Shown: positions 8,244 through 17,689 of the stretch, piece by piece | Numbering within the stretch: position 1 is the stretch's first letter | Layout of the letters: every line of letters starts with the position of its first letter | Assembly: GCA_025459175.1 (NCBI GenBank) | Contig: JALORC010000003.1 | Location: 1-64,000 of the forward strand | Direction of reading: 5' to 3' | Origin: Planctomycetota bacterium | Lineage (GTDB): Bacteria; Planctomycetota; UBA1135; UBA2386 | DNA: 64,000 nucleotides | Notes under the pieces: model-generated | Databases searched by the model: none | What the model was told of the DNA's origin: nothing | The model's input: the letters and a program-made list of their open reading frames with translations, nothing else | Position numbers and translations under genes: made by a program

Positions 8244-9925
8244 ACAAGGCCCGCATCCTGATCGAGAACTGGCTGCACCTGGATTTCTTCGGCGACGCGC
8301 GGCGACTGGGCAGCAACCAGAGCAGCAGCCTGACGACGACGATCTTCGCGCAGTCGTTCCTGGCCTTCCTGTTCGCGGCGATGCTGTATCCGGAAGTGCC
8401 GCCGGTGCCGTTCGCGGCCGCCAACCTGTGCCTGTCGTCGCTGTTGGTGGCGATCGGCTCGCTCGGCGACGAGAGCCGGCCCGGGCGCCGCGCCGCCGAC
8501 GAACTGCTGCTGGCGACCTCGCCGGTGCCGCGCCTCGCCGTGGCGATGGCTCGCGCCGGACACGCCGCGTTCTACGTGGTGCTGGTCACGATCGGCATGG
8601 CGCTGCCGCCGGGGATCCTGCTGGCGTGCTGGCTCGACGAACCGATGCAAGCGCTGGCCTACGTCGGCTGCGCCTGCGCCTGCAGCGGCCTCGCCACCGG
8701 CGCGCTCGGCGTCGTCGCGCGCGCCACCGAGCGCTGGCTCGGCACCGACCGCACCGCGCTGCTGCTCGGCACCTCGAAGGCGCTGCTGCTCGGCGGCGGC
8801 CTGGTGCTGTTCGCGTTGGGCCTGCAGCGGCTGCAGGCGACCGCCGACGCGCTGCCGATCGGTCGGTTCGGCGCCGAACTGCTGCCGCCGTACCAGGCGG
8901 CACTCTGGCTGCGCGCCCCGGCGACCGAGAGCTGGCGACTGGTGCCGTTCGCCTTGGGCGGCGCCGTGCTGCTGCTGCTGGCGATGCTGTTCGGCGGCCG
9001 CACCGCGGTGCGCGCGCGGCGCAACCGACACAGCGGCGCGCTCGGCTGGCTGCTGCGGCGGCTGTGCGGCAGCGGACCGCGGCTCGGCATCGCCGAGTTC
9101 ACGGCCACCAACATGTGGCGCAGCGCCGGCTTCCGCGCCCGGGTGTTGCCACTGCTCGGCGTGCCGGCCGGCATGGCGTTCCTGTCGCTGCGCGGCAGCG
9201 GCGATGGCGAGGGCTTCGTGCTGCTGTGCCTGCTGCTGCAGTTGCCGGCGATCTACCTGCCGTTCCTGATCGCGTTCCTGCCGCGCGCCGACCAACCGGG
9301 CACCAGCTGGGTGTTCGACCAGGCGCCCACGCTCGATCCGGCGCTGGTGCGCGACGCGACCTGGCGCGCGCTGGTGAGCCATGTGCTGCTGCCGGTGCAG
9401 GCGTTGACGCTGGTGCTGCTCTTGCTGTCGAGTCGCGTCCCGCTCGCGGCGACCAGCGCCGCGCTGTTCGCGGCCGGTCTCGCGGTCCTGGCGGCGCGAC
9501 TCATGGTGCGCGCGCTGCCGGGGGTGCCGTTCACGCGCAATCAAGAAGGCGACCAGGGCGCCGACCTCGGCTCGGCGTTCGCCGCCGCACTGATCCTCGG
9601 CGGGCTCGGCACCGGCTTCGGCATCGCGCTGCCGACGAATCTGCGGTGGCCGGTGGCGATCGCCGCGTGTGCGGCGGCCGCGCTGGCGCTGCGATCGCGG
9701 CCGCAGGCCAGCGCCGAACCGCTGCATGGCCGGCAGGAACGGACCCCGGAGCGAGCCCAGATCGAGGCGGCCGGGGCGCCGGAAGCGGCTGTAGCGGCAG
9801 AAGATCGACGCGCAACGCCGGCGGCAGCACCAACCTCGCTCGGCCGCGAACTGCGCGCCATCGGGGTGCTCTACGTCGCCGTGTGTGTGCTGCCGCTGCT
9901 GGTTGGCACGATGTTCGCGCGGTGA
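8240..9925 (+). CDS. Multi-pass membrane protein of unknown function, coupled to FIST protein
   Basis: A 561-residue protein starting at GTG 8240, 4 nt before the end of the FIST gene. It has roughly ten or more hydrophobic segments (for example TALLLGTSKALLLGGGLVLF and AGMAFLSL), an early ELLLATSPVPRLAVA loop, a central basic loop (AVRARRNRHSG) and a charged Pro/Ala-rich loop before the last helix. The alternation of paired helices and loops recalls ABC-2-type permeases, but no diagnostic motif was recognised and no ATPase gene lies beside it. The coupling suggests that the FIST protein senses a ligand for, or regulates, this membrane component; that is inference. Confidence 0.7.
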   Translation: MNKARILIENWLHLDFFGDARRLGSNQSSSLTTTIFAQSFLAFLFAAMLYPEVPPVPFAAANLCLSSLLVAIGSLGDESRPGRRAADELLLATSPVPRLAVAMARAGHAAFYVVLVTIGMALPPGILLACWLDEPMQALAYVGCACACSGLATGALGVVARATERWLGTDRTALLLGTSKALLLGGGLVLFALGLQRLQATADALPIGRFGAELLPPYQAALWLRAPATESWRLVPFALGGAVLLLLAMLFGGRTAVRARRNRHSGALGWLLRRLCGSGPRLGIAEFTATNMWRSAGFRARVLPLLGVPAGMAFLSLRGSGDGEGFVLLCLLLQLPAIYLPFLIAFLPRADQPGTSWVFDQAPTLDPALVRDATWRALVSHVLLPVQALTLVLLLLSSRVPLAATSAALFAAGLAVLAARLMVRALPGVPFTRNQEGDQGADLGSAFAAALILGGLGTGFGIALPTNLRWPVAIAACAAAALALRSRPQASAEPLHGRQERTPERAQIEAAGAPEAAVAAEDRRATPAAAPTSLGRELRAIGVLYVAVCVLPLLVGTMFAR

Positions 9926-10000
9926 TCGGCGCCGGCCGGGTGGTTGTCAGCGTCGCGTCGACTCCATAACGTCTCGACGTTCAGAGCCCGAGGATTGCCC

Positions 10001-10213
10001 ATGGACACATCCGCCGAGTTGGCGCCTGAGGCCGGTCCCGATCCCATGCCACCGCACCGGCGCCAACGAGCGGTCCAAGGTGGTCCCGCTCCATCCTCCG
10101 CCGCTGCGCCCGCCGCGGGCCGACGGGTCGACCGGGATCCCCGGATCAGCCTCGATCCACTGCGGACGACCGACCGCTACCGCCTGGTGATGCCCTACGC
10201 CCAGCGGCTCTGA
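10001..10213 (+). CDS. Possible small hypothetical protein
   Basis: This 70-residue reading frame (MDTSAELAPEAGPDPM to the end MPYAQRL) lies in an otherwise empty 352-nt gap between the membrane protein and the PilZ gene. A weak purine-rich stretch (GAGGATTGCCC) precedes the ATG. Its composition is Pro/Ala/Arg-rich and no domain is recognisable. It may be a real short gene or a chance frame in G+C-rich DNA; the evidence is weak. Confidence 0.25.
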   Translation: MDTSAELAPEAGPDPMPPHRRQRAVQGGPAPSSAAAPAAGRRVDRDPRISLDPLRTTDRYRLVMPYAQRL

Positions 10214-10277
10214 CGGCAGCCCGCGGCCGGCACCGGTCGGAATCAACTCGCGCGGGTAATCGTGCCGATCCAGGCAC

Positions 10278-10637
10278 ATGGAACATGACGACAACCGCCG
10301 CCGGGGTTCCCGCGTCCGGGTTGCTGCCATCGCCGCGCTGGTGACCGAAGGTGCCCTGAACCAAAACAATCAGGCGCTGTGCACGGTCAAGAACGTCTCG
10401 CGCACCGGCATCGGCCTCGAGACCGGACAACCACCGCTGGCCGGCCAGAGCGTCATCGTCCGCCTCGCTCTCGACGACGAGATGCACGAGATGCGCGCCC
10501 GCGCGATGCGAGTGCGGCGCCGTGGCACCACCAACTTCTACGACGTCGGCCTCGACTGGAGCAGCTCGTGCTCGCCGACGCAGCTGGTGTTCCTCGACAA
10601 GATCCTCGAGGTCATCGAGCAGCAGCCGCTCAGCTGA
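10278..10637 (+). CDS. PilZ domain protein
   Basis: A 119-residue single-domain PilZ protein. The two c-di-GMP-binding motifs are visible: an N-terminal arginine motif (RRRGSRVRV, RxxxR type) and NVSRTGIGLET, the (D/N)xSxxG motif. These are followed by the beta-barrel strands VIVRLALDDEMHEMRARAM and FYDVGLDW. It is likely a cytoplasmic receptor passing c-di-GMP levels to a partner controlling motility, envelope or secretion; the partner is not evident. It is convergent with rluA, with a GC hairpin between the two stops. Confidence 0.82.
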   Translation: MEHDDNRRRGSRVRVAAIAALVTEGALNQNNQALCTVKNVSRTGIGLETGQPPLAGQSVIVRLALDDEMHEMRARAMRVRRRGTTNFYDVGLDWSSSCSPTQLVFLDKILEVIEQQPLS

Positions 10638-10641
10638 GCAA

Positions 10642-10656
10642 CTGCGCGCGACGCGC
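10642..10656. terminator. GC-rich hairpin between convergent PilZ and rluA genes
   Basis: GCGCGC at 10642-10647 can pair with GCGCGC at 10651-10656 around a GAC loop, in the 25-nt gap between two convergent stop codons. There is no T-tract, so it may only assist termination in both directions. Confidence 0.25.
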
Positions 10657-10662
10657 GCGCCG

Positions 10663-11685
10663 TCAATCGCCGTCCGGGGCGTCGAGCAACGCCTGCATGT
10701 CCGCCGGCAGCGGCGCGGTGAAGTTGATCTCGCGCGCCAGCATCGGGTGGAAGAACTGCAGCGTGTGCGAGTGCAGCGCGTGCCGATCGAGCACCAGTCG
10801 CTGCCGCTGGGCCTGGTCCAGCGTGCCGGCGATCTGGTGCAGGAACAGCCGCTCGTCGTGGCCGTAGAGCTTGTCGCCGACCAGCGGACAACCGATCGAC
10901 GCGAGGTGCACGCGGATCTGGTGGGTGCGACCGGTCTCCGGCCGCACGTCCAGCAGCGAGTAGCGATCGTTGCCGCGCACATACGCGTAGCGGGTCACCG
11001 CCGGCAGACCTTCGCCGGGCTCGCCGGTGGTCAACTTCAGCCGCACCGTCGACGACCGATCGGGCACCAGCGGCCGATCGATGACGCCGGCCGACTCGGC
11101 TGGCCGCCCGTGCACGACCGCGAGGTAGCTCTTCTTGACCAGCCGATCCTCGAACTGGCGCGACACGAACTGATGGAACTGCTCGTCGAGGCCGACCGCG
11201 ACCAGACCCGAGGTCTCGAGGTCGATCCGGTGCAGCAGCCGCGGCGCGATGTCGCTCTGCGGATCGTCCGGCTTGCGGTAGCGGCGATGCAGTTCCTGGA
11301 TCAGCGTGCCGGCGAGGTGGCGGCCCGACGGATGCACCGCCATGCCGGGCGGCTTGTCGACGGCGAGCATCCACTGGTCCTCGTAGAGGATCGGGAAGTC
11401 GAGCACGACGCCGGGGTCCGGCTGCGCCTGCAGCTGGGGCGGGATGTCGATGACGACGACGTCGCCGCACTTCACGCGGCGACCGGGCGCCATGTCGCGC
11501 CCGTTGACGCGGACCATGCCCTGTTCGAGCAAGCGTTGGATGCTCGAACGGGAGCGCCACGTCAGCACGGTCGCCAGCGCCACGTCGAGGCGCTGCCCAT
11601 CGAGCGCACCGTCGACCAGGATCTTCACCTGCTCGAGAGGCTTGCTGAGATCGCGCGGGCCTTCGCCGGGGAACTTTGGCAGCAC
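10663..11685 (-). CDS. RluA-family 23S rRNA pseudouridine synthase
   Basis: A 340-residue protein starting at GTG 11685. It has an N-terminal S4 RNA-binding domain (~residues 22-85: RLDVALATVL, SIQRLLEQGMVRVNG) and an RluA catalytic domain with the family signature HRIDLETSGL containing the catalytic aspartate, followed by GRTHQIRVHLASIGCPLVGD. It converts a uridine to pseudouridine in large-subunit rRNA; whether it is RluC-, RluD- or another type cannot be decided. rpsU ends 34 nt upstream of its start on the same strand, so the two translation genes may share a transcript. Confidence 0.92.
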   Translation of the reverse strand: MLPKFPGEGPRDLSKPLEQVKILVDGALDGQRLDVALATVLTWRSRSSIQRLLEQGMVRVNGRDMAPGRRVKCGDVVVIDIPPQLQAQPDPGVVLDFPILYEDQWMLAVDKPPGMAVHPSGRHLAGTLIQELHRRYRKPDDPQSDIAPRLLHRIDLETSGLVAVGLDEQFHQFVSRQFEDRLVKKSYLAVVHGRPAESAGVIDRPLVPDRSSTVRLKLTTGEPGEGLPAVTRYAYVRGNDRYSLLDVRPETGRTHQIRVHLASIGCPLVGDKLYGHDERLFLHQIAGTLDQAQRQRLVLDRHALHSHTLQFFHPMLAREINFTAPLPADMQALLDAPDGD

Positions 11686-11719
11686 CGTGATCGAGCGGCG
11701 GCGCGCAGGCCGCCGCCGA

Positions 11720-12046
11720 CTATTCGCCGGACTTCTGGATCGTCGTGTCGGCGGTCAACGGATCGAAATCCGGCTGATCCGAGTTGCGGCGATCGTTGCC
11801 CTTGCCCGCCTTGGCGCGGCGCTTCTTGTTGGAACGCCCCACCGGCGCCCCACCACCGCGCTTGCGCTCGGCCATGACGATGTTGCGCAGACGCTCACGC
11901 TCTTCGCGGCGACGGCGATCGCTGGTCTTCTCGTGGTAGGCGTGCTTCTTGGCGAGACGGAAGATGCCCGCGTAGTTGCACTGGCGCTTGAAGCGACGCA
12001 GAGCAGCTTCCAGCGGCTCGTTCGGACGGACCTGGACTCGGATCAT
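11720..12046 (-). CDS. rpsU: 30S ribosomal protein S21 with long C-terminal extension
   Basis: The start at 12046 (MIRVQVRPNEPLEAALRRFK) matches S21, and KRQCNYAGIFRLAKKHAYHE plus the Arg-rich helix complete the family core within the first ~60 residues. S21 binds the 30S platform and helps translation initiation. This copy is 108 residues, well above the usual ~58-70. The extra tail is basic (SNKKRRAKAGKGNDRR) and then acidic/polar to the end. An upstream in-frame extension to 12481 is antisense to recD2 and not used. It diverges from recD2 across 169 nt and precedes rluA. Confidence 0.93.
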   Translation of the reverse strand: MIRVQVRPNEPLEAALRRFKRQCNYAGIFRLAKKHAYHEKTSDRRRREERERLRNIVMAERKRGGGAPVGRSNKKRRAKAGKGNDRRNSDQPDFDPLTADTTIQKSGE

Positions 12047-12215
12047 GCGAAAAGGGAGGAACGCTCGGAGCGGATCGGACGGACTGCCGCGGCCAGGACC
12101 GGTTGGCACCGACGAGTGGCGTCGCTGACGTTGACGACACTCCCTGGACTGGCGAAAGGGCGAGGCAGGATACAGAATCGCGCCCGGAGGGCAATGCTGC
12201 CTTCCACCCGCCGCG

Positions 12216-14474
12216 ATGACGACTCCCAGCCCCGAACGCGCGGTGACCTTGCAGGGCACGATCGAGCGCTTCACGTTCCGCAACCCGGACACCGGCTGGG
12301 CCGTCGTGAAGCTGATCGACGAAGCCACCGGGCGGCCGCTGACCGCGGTCGGATCGATGGCAGAACTCAAGGAAGGACAGAGGCTTAAGATCACCGGCAC
12401 GGAATCCGCCCACGCCAAGTTCGGGCTCCAGGTCAAGGTCGACCAGTTCGAGGCGATCGCGCCGTGCAGCGTCGAAGGCATCGAAGCCTACCTCGCCTCG
12501 GGGCTGGTGAAGGGCATCGGCCCGGGCACCGCGAAGAAGATCACCGCCGCGTTCGGGCTCGACACGCTGCGGGTCGTCGAGGAGCAGCCCGAGCGGCTGC
12601 GCCAGGTGCGCGGCCTCGGCGACCGGCGCATCGAGGACCTGCAGCAAGCGGTGCGGGCGCAGAAGGACCTGCAGAACGTGCTGGTGTTCCTGCGCACCTA
12701 CGGGCTCGGCGCGGCGCTGGCGGCGCGCATCGTGCGCCGCCATGGTGCCAACGCGTCGGCGCTGGTGCAGGCCAACCCGTACCGGCTCGCCGACGAGGGC
12801 ATCGGCATCGGCTTCCGCACCGCGGACCGCCTGGCGGGCCAGCTCGGCATCGCGCCGGAGGCCCCCGAACGACTCGCCGCCGGACTGGAGTTCACGCTCG
12901 CGCAGGCGGCGAAGGAAGGGCACTGCTTCCTGCCGGAGCACGAACTGCTGGAACGCACGGCCGAACTGCTCGCCAGCACCACCGCGGCGCTGCAGCCGCA
13001 CGTGGTCGAGCTCGCGCACGCGGGCCGCATCGCGCGCCAGCTGCCGCCCGGGCCGGCGCTGCTGCACGAGGATCCGCGCCCGATCGTCTACCCGGTGACG
13101 CTGGCGACCGCCGAAGCGGGCGTCGCGCGCGCGCTCGACGGGTTGTTGCGCGGCGACCGCGAACGTCTGCCGGTGCGGCCGGACGCCGCCGTGGCGTGGT
13201 TCGAGCAGACCTCGGGCATGGCGCTGCCGGACGGGCAGCGCACGGCGCTGGTGCGAGCGCTGTCCGAACCGGTGTCGGTGATCACCGGCGGTCCGGGCGT
13301 CGGCAAGACCACGATCGTGCGCGCGCTGGTGCAGATCCTGGCCCAGAAGGACCGGCGCCTGCTGCTGGCGGCGCCGACCGGGCGCGCCGCCAAGCGCCTC
13401 GAGGAATCGACGGGTCATCCGGCGACGACGTTGCACCGGTTGCTCGAGTTCACGCCGGGGATCGGCCGCTTCGCCCGGTCGCAGAACAACCTGCTCGAAG
13501 GCGACCTGCTGGTCGTCGACGAGGCGTCGATGCTCGACATCCAGCTCGCCTATTCGCTGCTGGCGGCGGTGCCGAGGACGATGTCGCTGGTGCTGGTCGG
13601 CGACTGCAACCAGCTGCCGTCGGTGGGCCCGGGCAACGTGCTCGCCGACGTGCTGGCGAGCGGCCGCGTGCCGACCACGGCCCTGACGCAGATCTTCCGC
13701 CAGCAGCGCGGCTCCGACATCGTGCGCGTCGCGCACGGCATCCTGCAGGACGAGGTGCCGGCGAGCGGCGGCGAGGGCAGCGACTTCTACTTCGTCGAGG
13801 CGCGCAATGCCGCGCACGCGAGGCTGCTGATCCGCGAGCTGGTGATGCAGCGCATCCCGCGCCGGTTCGGGCTCGATCCGCAGCGCGACGTGCAGGTGCT
13901 GTGCCCGATGTACCGCGGCGAGGTCGGCGCCGACACGATCAATCGCGACCTGCAGGACCTGCTCAACCCCGGCCAGATCGAGATCGAGCGCGGCGGCAAG
14001 ATCTATCGCACCGGCGACAAGGTGATGCAGATCCGCAACGACTACGACCGCGAGGTCTGGAACGGCGACGTCGGCCGCATCACGCACATCGACACCGGCG
14101 CCGCGAAGGCGTTCGTGCGCTTCCCGGAGCGCGAACAGGAGTACCGCTTCGAGGATCTCGGCGACCTGGTGCCGGCCTACGCGATCTCGGTGCACCGCTC
14201 GCAGGGCAGCGAGTACCCGGCGGTCGTGCTGCCGATCACGACCGATCACTTCCTGATGCTGCGGCGCAGTCTGCTCTACACGGCGATCACGCGCGGCAAG
14301 CAGCTGGTGGTCGTGGTCGGCTCGCGCAAGGCGCTCGAACAGGCCGTGCACAACGCCGACGACGGGCACCGCTACTCGGGCCTGCGCGAACGCCTGCGCG
14401 ACCTCGTGCGCGCCGACGGCATCCACCCGGAGCGCGCGGCTGGCGGTGCGCCGCCGCGGCAGCACGAAGCCTGA
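12216..14474 (+). CDS. recD2: RecD2-type ATP-dependent 5'-3' DNA helicase
   Basis: A 752-residue RecD/TraA-family helicase of the RecD2 type that works without RecBC. The N-terminus carries an OB-like segment (TLQGTIERFTFRNPDTGWAV) and helix-hairpin-helix regions (LVKGIGPGTAKKI, VRGLGDRRIEDL). The helicase core has Walker A GGPGVGKTT (~356-364), Walker B VVDEASMLD (~432), the motif LVGDCNQLPSVGPG, and the C-terminal VHRSQGSEYPAVVLP and TAITRGKQLV. It unwinds duplex DNA 5'-3' and probably acts in DNA repair or replication restart. It is divergent from rpsU and convergent with the propeller gene at 14503-17550, with 28 nt between the stops. Confidence 0.93.
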   Translation: MTTPSPERAVTLQGTIERFTFRNPDTGWAVVKLIDEATGRPLTAVGSMAELKEGQRLKITGTESAHAKFGLQVKVDQFEAIAPCSVEGIEAYLASGLVKGIGPGTAKKITAAFGLDTLRVVEEQPERLRQVRGLGDRRIEDLQQAVRAQKDLQNVLVFLRTYGLGAALAARIVRRHGANASALVQANPYRLADEGIGIGFRTADRLAGQLGIAPEAPERLAAGLEFTLAQAAKEGHCFLPEHELLERTAELLASTTAALQPHVVELAHAGRIARQLPPGPALLHEDPRPIVYPVTLATAEAGVARALDGLLRGDRERLPVRPDAAVAWFEQTSGMALPDGQRTALVRALSEPVSVITGGPGVGKTTIVRALVQILAQKDRRLLLAAPTGRAAKRLEESTGHPATTLHRLLEFTPGIGRFARSQNNLLEGDLLVVDEASMLDIQLAYSLLAAVPRTMSLVLVGDCNQLPSVGPGNVLADVLASGRVPTTALTQIFRQQRGSDIVRVAHGILQDEVPASGGEGSDFYFVEARNAAHARLLIRELVMQRIPRRFGLDPQRDVQVLCPMYRGEVGADTINRDLQDLLNPGQIEIERGGKIYRTGDKVMQIRNDYDREVWNGDVGRITHIDTGAAKAFVRFPEREQEYRFEDLGDLVPAYAISVHRSQGSEYPAVVLPITTDHFLMLRRSLLYTAITRGKQLVVVVGSRKALEQAVHNADDGHRYSGLRERLRDLVRADGIHPERAAGGAPPRQHEA

Positions 14475-14502
14475 GCGGCTGGCGCAGGGCGGGACCTCGC
14501 CG

Positions 14503-17500
14503 TCAGCTGCCGATCTGGATCTGCAGCCCACCGCTCAACGCCAGGCCGAGGAAGGGCCCAGCCGGGTCGAGCACCGCCCACTGGAAGAACAGGTTGCTGC
14601 CGACCAGCGTCGGCACCGCCGGGATCGGCACCGGCGCGCTGCCGGAGCCCGCGCCGTCGAGGAACACCGTCGCGCCGGAGCCGATCGGGAAGTCGAGCAG
14701 CGCGCGGCACAGCCCGAGCGCGATGTTCGACGAGCCACCGGACCAGAACTGCACCGCGGCGGAGTTCGGCAGGCCCTGCGCGATCGTGTTCGCGAACGCC
14801 GCGTTGCCGACCGTCGGCAGCCCCGCGGCACCGTTGCCCGGCACGCCGTTCGACCCGGCGCAACCGAGCCCGTACGGCAACACGAACGCGATGCCGGCCC
14901 CGCTCGGGTCGTAGACCCACGGCTCGATGCCGTTGATGCCGTCGTCGCAGGCGAAGTAGGTCTTGCTGCCGAGGCTGAAGAACTGGCTCAGCGACACCGC
15001 GCCGACCCCACCACCACCGAAGTTCGAGACCTGGCGCGTGTTCGCCGCGGTGCCGTCGGACAGCCACAGCTGCAGACCGCTCGCCAGATCGACGGCACCG
15101 AACAGCACCTGCGTGCCACCGAGTGCAGCGGTCACGGTGCCGGCGAGCGGACCGTTCGCGAGCCCCGGCGCGACGTCGGCGACGAGGCGCGTGCCGATCG
15201 TCGTGCCGTCGGTGAGCCACAGCTCGGTGCCGGCCCCGGTCAGGTCGTCGTGCAGGAAGAACAGCCCCGCCTGCGTCGCCACCAGATCGGTGTACGGAGT
15301 GAGTCGGCCGAACGCGGTCGTGGTGACCGGCACCGTGCCGAGCGCGGTGCCGTCGCTGACCCAGAGCTCGCGCTGCCCCGCCACCACCGCCGTGAAGAAC
15401 AGCCGATTGCCGGCAGCCACCAGTCGGTCCGGCGTCGAACTCACGAGGCCCGGTGCCAGATCGCGCACCAGCATCGTGCCGCCCGGCGTGCCGTCCGATC
15501 GCCAGAGTTCGCGCCCTGAGCCGGCGATCTGTGCGGTGAAGTAGCAGATCGAGCCCACGGCGCAGAGTTCGTCCGGCTGCGAGTTCGCGCTGCCGGGGTT
15601 GAGGTCGAGGCCGAACGTGCCCGCCGCCGTCCCGTCGGTGATCCACAACTCCGCACCGGCCAGGCCGTCGTTGGCGGTGAAGAACGCGCGGCTGCCGGCG
15701 GCGGTGAAGTTCTCGGCCAACAGCGAGAAGCTGTCGGCGCTGCCCGGCCGGATGTCGCGCAGCTCGAACGTGCCGACCGCGGTGCCGTCGCTGACCCAGA
15801 GCTCGCGACCGTTCGCCGAGATGCCCGAGAACAGCACCAGCGAGCCCAGCGTCGCGAGGCCGCGCGGCGCCACCGCCGGCACCTGGAACGTCAGCCTGGT
15901 CGTGACCCCGGTCAGCGAATCGCTGCGGAACAGCTGCTGCCCCTGCTGGAACAGATTGCCGACGCAGAACACGTCGCTGCCGCGCGTCGTCGGATACTCC
16001 GGGTTGGAGCCGAACGAACCCGGCTGCAGGTCGATCAGCATCGACGTCCCGGCCAGCGTGCCGTCGCTGACGTACGGCTCGGTGCCGTTGTTGTTGCTGC
16101 CGGCGGCGAACCAGACCCGACCGCCGTAGTCGCGGAAGTCGCGCGGCGAGCTGCTGGTGTAGGGCCGATTCACGTCCGCGAGCAGCAGCGTGCCGGCCAC
16201 GGTGCCGTCGGTGCGGCACGGCTCGTCACCGGCACCGCCGAACGCGGACGTCATCAGCACCGACGCGCCGAACGCGGTGATCGCATCCGGTACCGTCGAC
16301 AGGTTGCCCGTCGACAGATCGGCGACCAGCGCGGTGCCGGCGATGGTGCCATCGGTGCGGTGCAGTTCGACGCCTACCGACGGCGCCTGCGCCGCGAACC
16401 ACAGCTCGGTGCCGATCGGTGCGAACGCGCCGGGGTTCGACGAACCCGAGCCCGGGATCAGATCCGCGAGCCGGAACGTGCCCGGACCGGTGCCGTCGCT
16501 GCGCCACGGCTCGCGCCCCGCTGCGTCGACCGCGCTGAACACGACCACGCTGCCGATCGTGGTCAGCTCGACAGGATCACCGCCGACCGGCCCCGGCTGC
16601 AGGTCGGCGACCAGCTGCGTGCCCACCGCGGTGCCGTCGGTGCGGTAGAGCTCGCGGCCGACGCCGGCGCCATCGGCGGAGAACCATGCAGTGCTGCCGG
16701 TGGTGACGAACTCGCGCGGCAGCGACCCGGTGGCGCCCGGCTGCAGTTCGGCGAGCTGGAACGTGCCGGCCGGGGTGCCATCGCTGACGAACGGTTCCTG
16801 GCCACCGCCGACCTCGGCTGCGAACAACAGCCGCGCGCCGAAGGCCGCCAACTGCGTGTAGGTCGTGTTCCCTGTGCCTGGGTTCAGATCGGCCACCAGC
16901 GTGGTGCCGAGCGCGGTGCCGTCCGTGCGATGCAGTTCGAAACCGGTGGCGGTCGTCTGGGCGACGAAAAACAACGTCGAGCCGACCACGGTCAACTGCG
17001 CCGGGCTCGAGGACGGTCCGCCGACGACCAGATCGGCGACCAGCGTGGTGCCCGCCGCCGTGCCGTCGCTGCGCCACAGCTCGGTGCCGGTGCTGCCATC
17101 GCTGGCGCTGAAGTAGACGAAGCCCCCCATGCGCACGAGATGGTCGGGGTTGCTGGCGGCGGTCCCGGCGCGCAGGTCGCGCACCAGCACGGTGCCGGCG
17201 GTGGTGCCGTCGGTCTTCCACAGCTCGCGGCCGAAGCCCGGCACCTCGGCGGCGAACAGGACCTCGCTGCCGAGCACCACGAAGTCGTCGGGGAAGCTGT
17301 TGCCCGCCGGCATCAGGTCCAGCAGCAGATGCGTGCCCGCCTGGCTGCCGTCGGTGACCCATGGCTCGATGCCATGGCCGCTGGTGGCGCGGAACACGGC
17401 GCGATTGCCGATCACGTGGAAGGCCGGGATCGCGCTGCCGACCTGGCCGCTGGTCGTGGTGACGAGGTTGCCGACCAGCGACTGCGCGGCAGCGGCAGCC

Positions 17501-17550
17501 GACAGCGTCGCGACAGCGAGAACGGACCGGGACAGTGAGGTACGGCGCAT
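14503..17550 (-). CDS. Secreted ELWVSDGTAAGT-repeat propeller protein with shared C-terminal domain
   Basis: A 1015-residue protein with a signal peptide (SVLAVATLSAAAAAQ). Nearly the whole chain is a ~48-residue repeat with consensus ELWxSDGTAAGTxLVxDLxP, then a Gly-Ser-rich turn and a YFxA strand. I count 16 DG[T/S] turns plus one degenerate copy (FRSDSLTGV). Such repeats are expected to form large beta-propellers, and relatives are common in secreted proteins of Planctomycetota and Myxococcota. The last ~120 residues (from YGLGCAGSNGVPGN, 14503-14870) are the C-terminal domain found in at least seven other proteins here. The start at 17550 is set by the signal peptide. It lies 139 nt downstream of dps on the same strand. 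Function unknown; probably surface or outer-membrane associated. Confidence 0.85.
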   Translation of the reverse strand: MRRTSLSRSVLAVATLSAAAAAQSLVGNLVTTTSGQVGSAIPAFHVIGNRAVFRATSGHGIEPWVTDGSQAGTHLLLDLMPAGNSFPDDFVVLGSEVLFAAEVPGFGRELWKTDGTTAGTVLVRDLRAGTAASNPDHLVRMGGFVYFSASDGSTGTELWRSDGTAAGTTLVADLVVGGPSSSPAQLTVVGSTLFFVAQTTATGFELHRTDGTALGTTLVADLNPGTGNTTYTQLAAFGARLLFAAEVGGGQEPFVSDGTPAGTFQLAELQPGATGSLPREFVTTGSTAWFSADGAGVGRELYRTDGTAVGTQLVADLQPGPVGGDPVELTTIGSVVVFSAVDAAGREPWRSDGTGPGTFRLADLIPGSGSSNPGAFAPIGTELWFAAQAPSVGVELHRTDGTIAGTALVADLSTGNLSTVPDAITAFGASVLMTSAFGGAGDEPCRTDGTVAGTLLLADVNRPYTSSSPRDFRDYGGRVWFAAGSNNNGTEPYVSDGTLAGTSMLIDLQPGSFGSNPEYPTTRGSDVFCVGNLFQQGQQLFRSDSLTGVTTRLTFQVPAVAPRGLATLGSLVLFSGISANGRELWVSDGTAVGTFELRDIRPGSADSFSLLAENFTAAGSRAFFTANDGLAGAELWITDGTAAGTFGLDLNPGSANSQPDELCAVGSICYFTAQIAGSGRELWRSDGTPGGTMLVRDLAPGLVSSTPDRLVAAGNRLFFTAVVAGQRELWVSDGTALGTVPVTTTAFGRLTPYTDLVATQAGLFFLHDDLTGAGTELWLTDGTTIGTRLVADVAPGLANGPLAGTVTAALGGTQVLFGAVDLASGLQLWLSDGTAANTRQVSNFGGGGVGAVSLSQFFSLGSKTYFACDDGINGIEPWVYDPSGAGIAFVLPYGLGCAGSNGVPGNGAAGLPTVGNAAFANTIAQGLPNSAAVQFWSGGSSNIALGLCRALLDFPIGSGATVFLDGAGSGSAPVPIPAVPTLVGSNLFFQWAVLDPAGPFLGLALSGGLQIQIGS

Positions 17551-17689
17551 GGGATCGGGATGGAGAGGCCCATGGGGTCCACGCGGAATGCCGCCCCTCG
17601 AGCCTTCAACATTATCCCACGGCCGCCGTGCGATCGCCCCGAGCACCGTTCCGGTCAGCGCGTCCCCCCACACGCCGATGGCACCGGTC

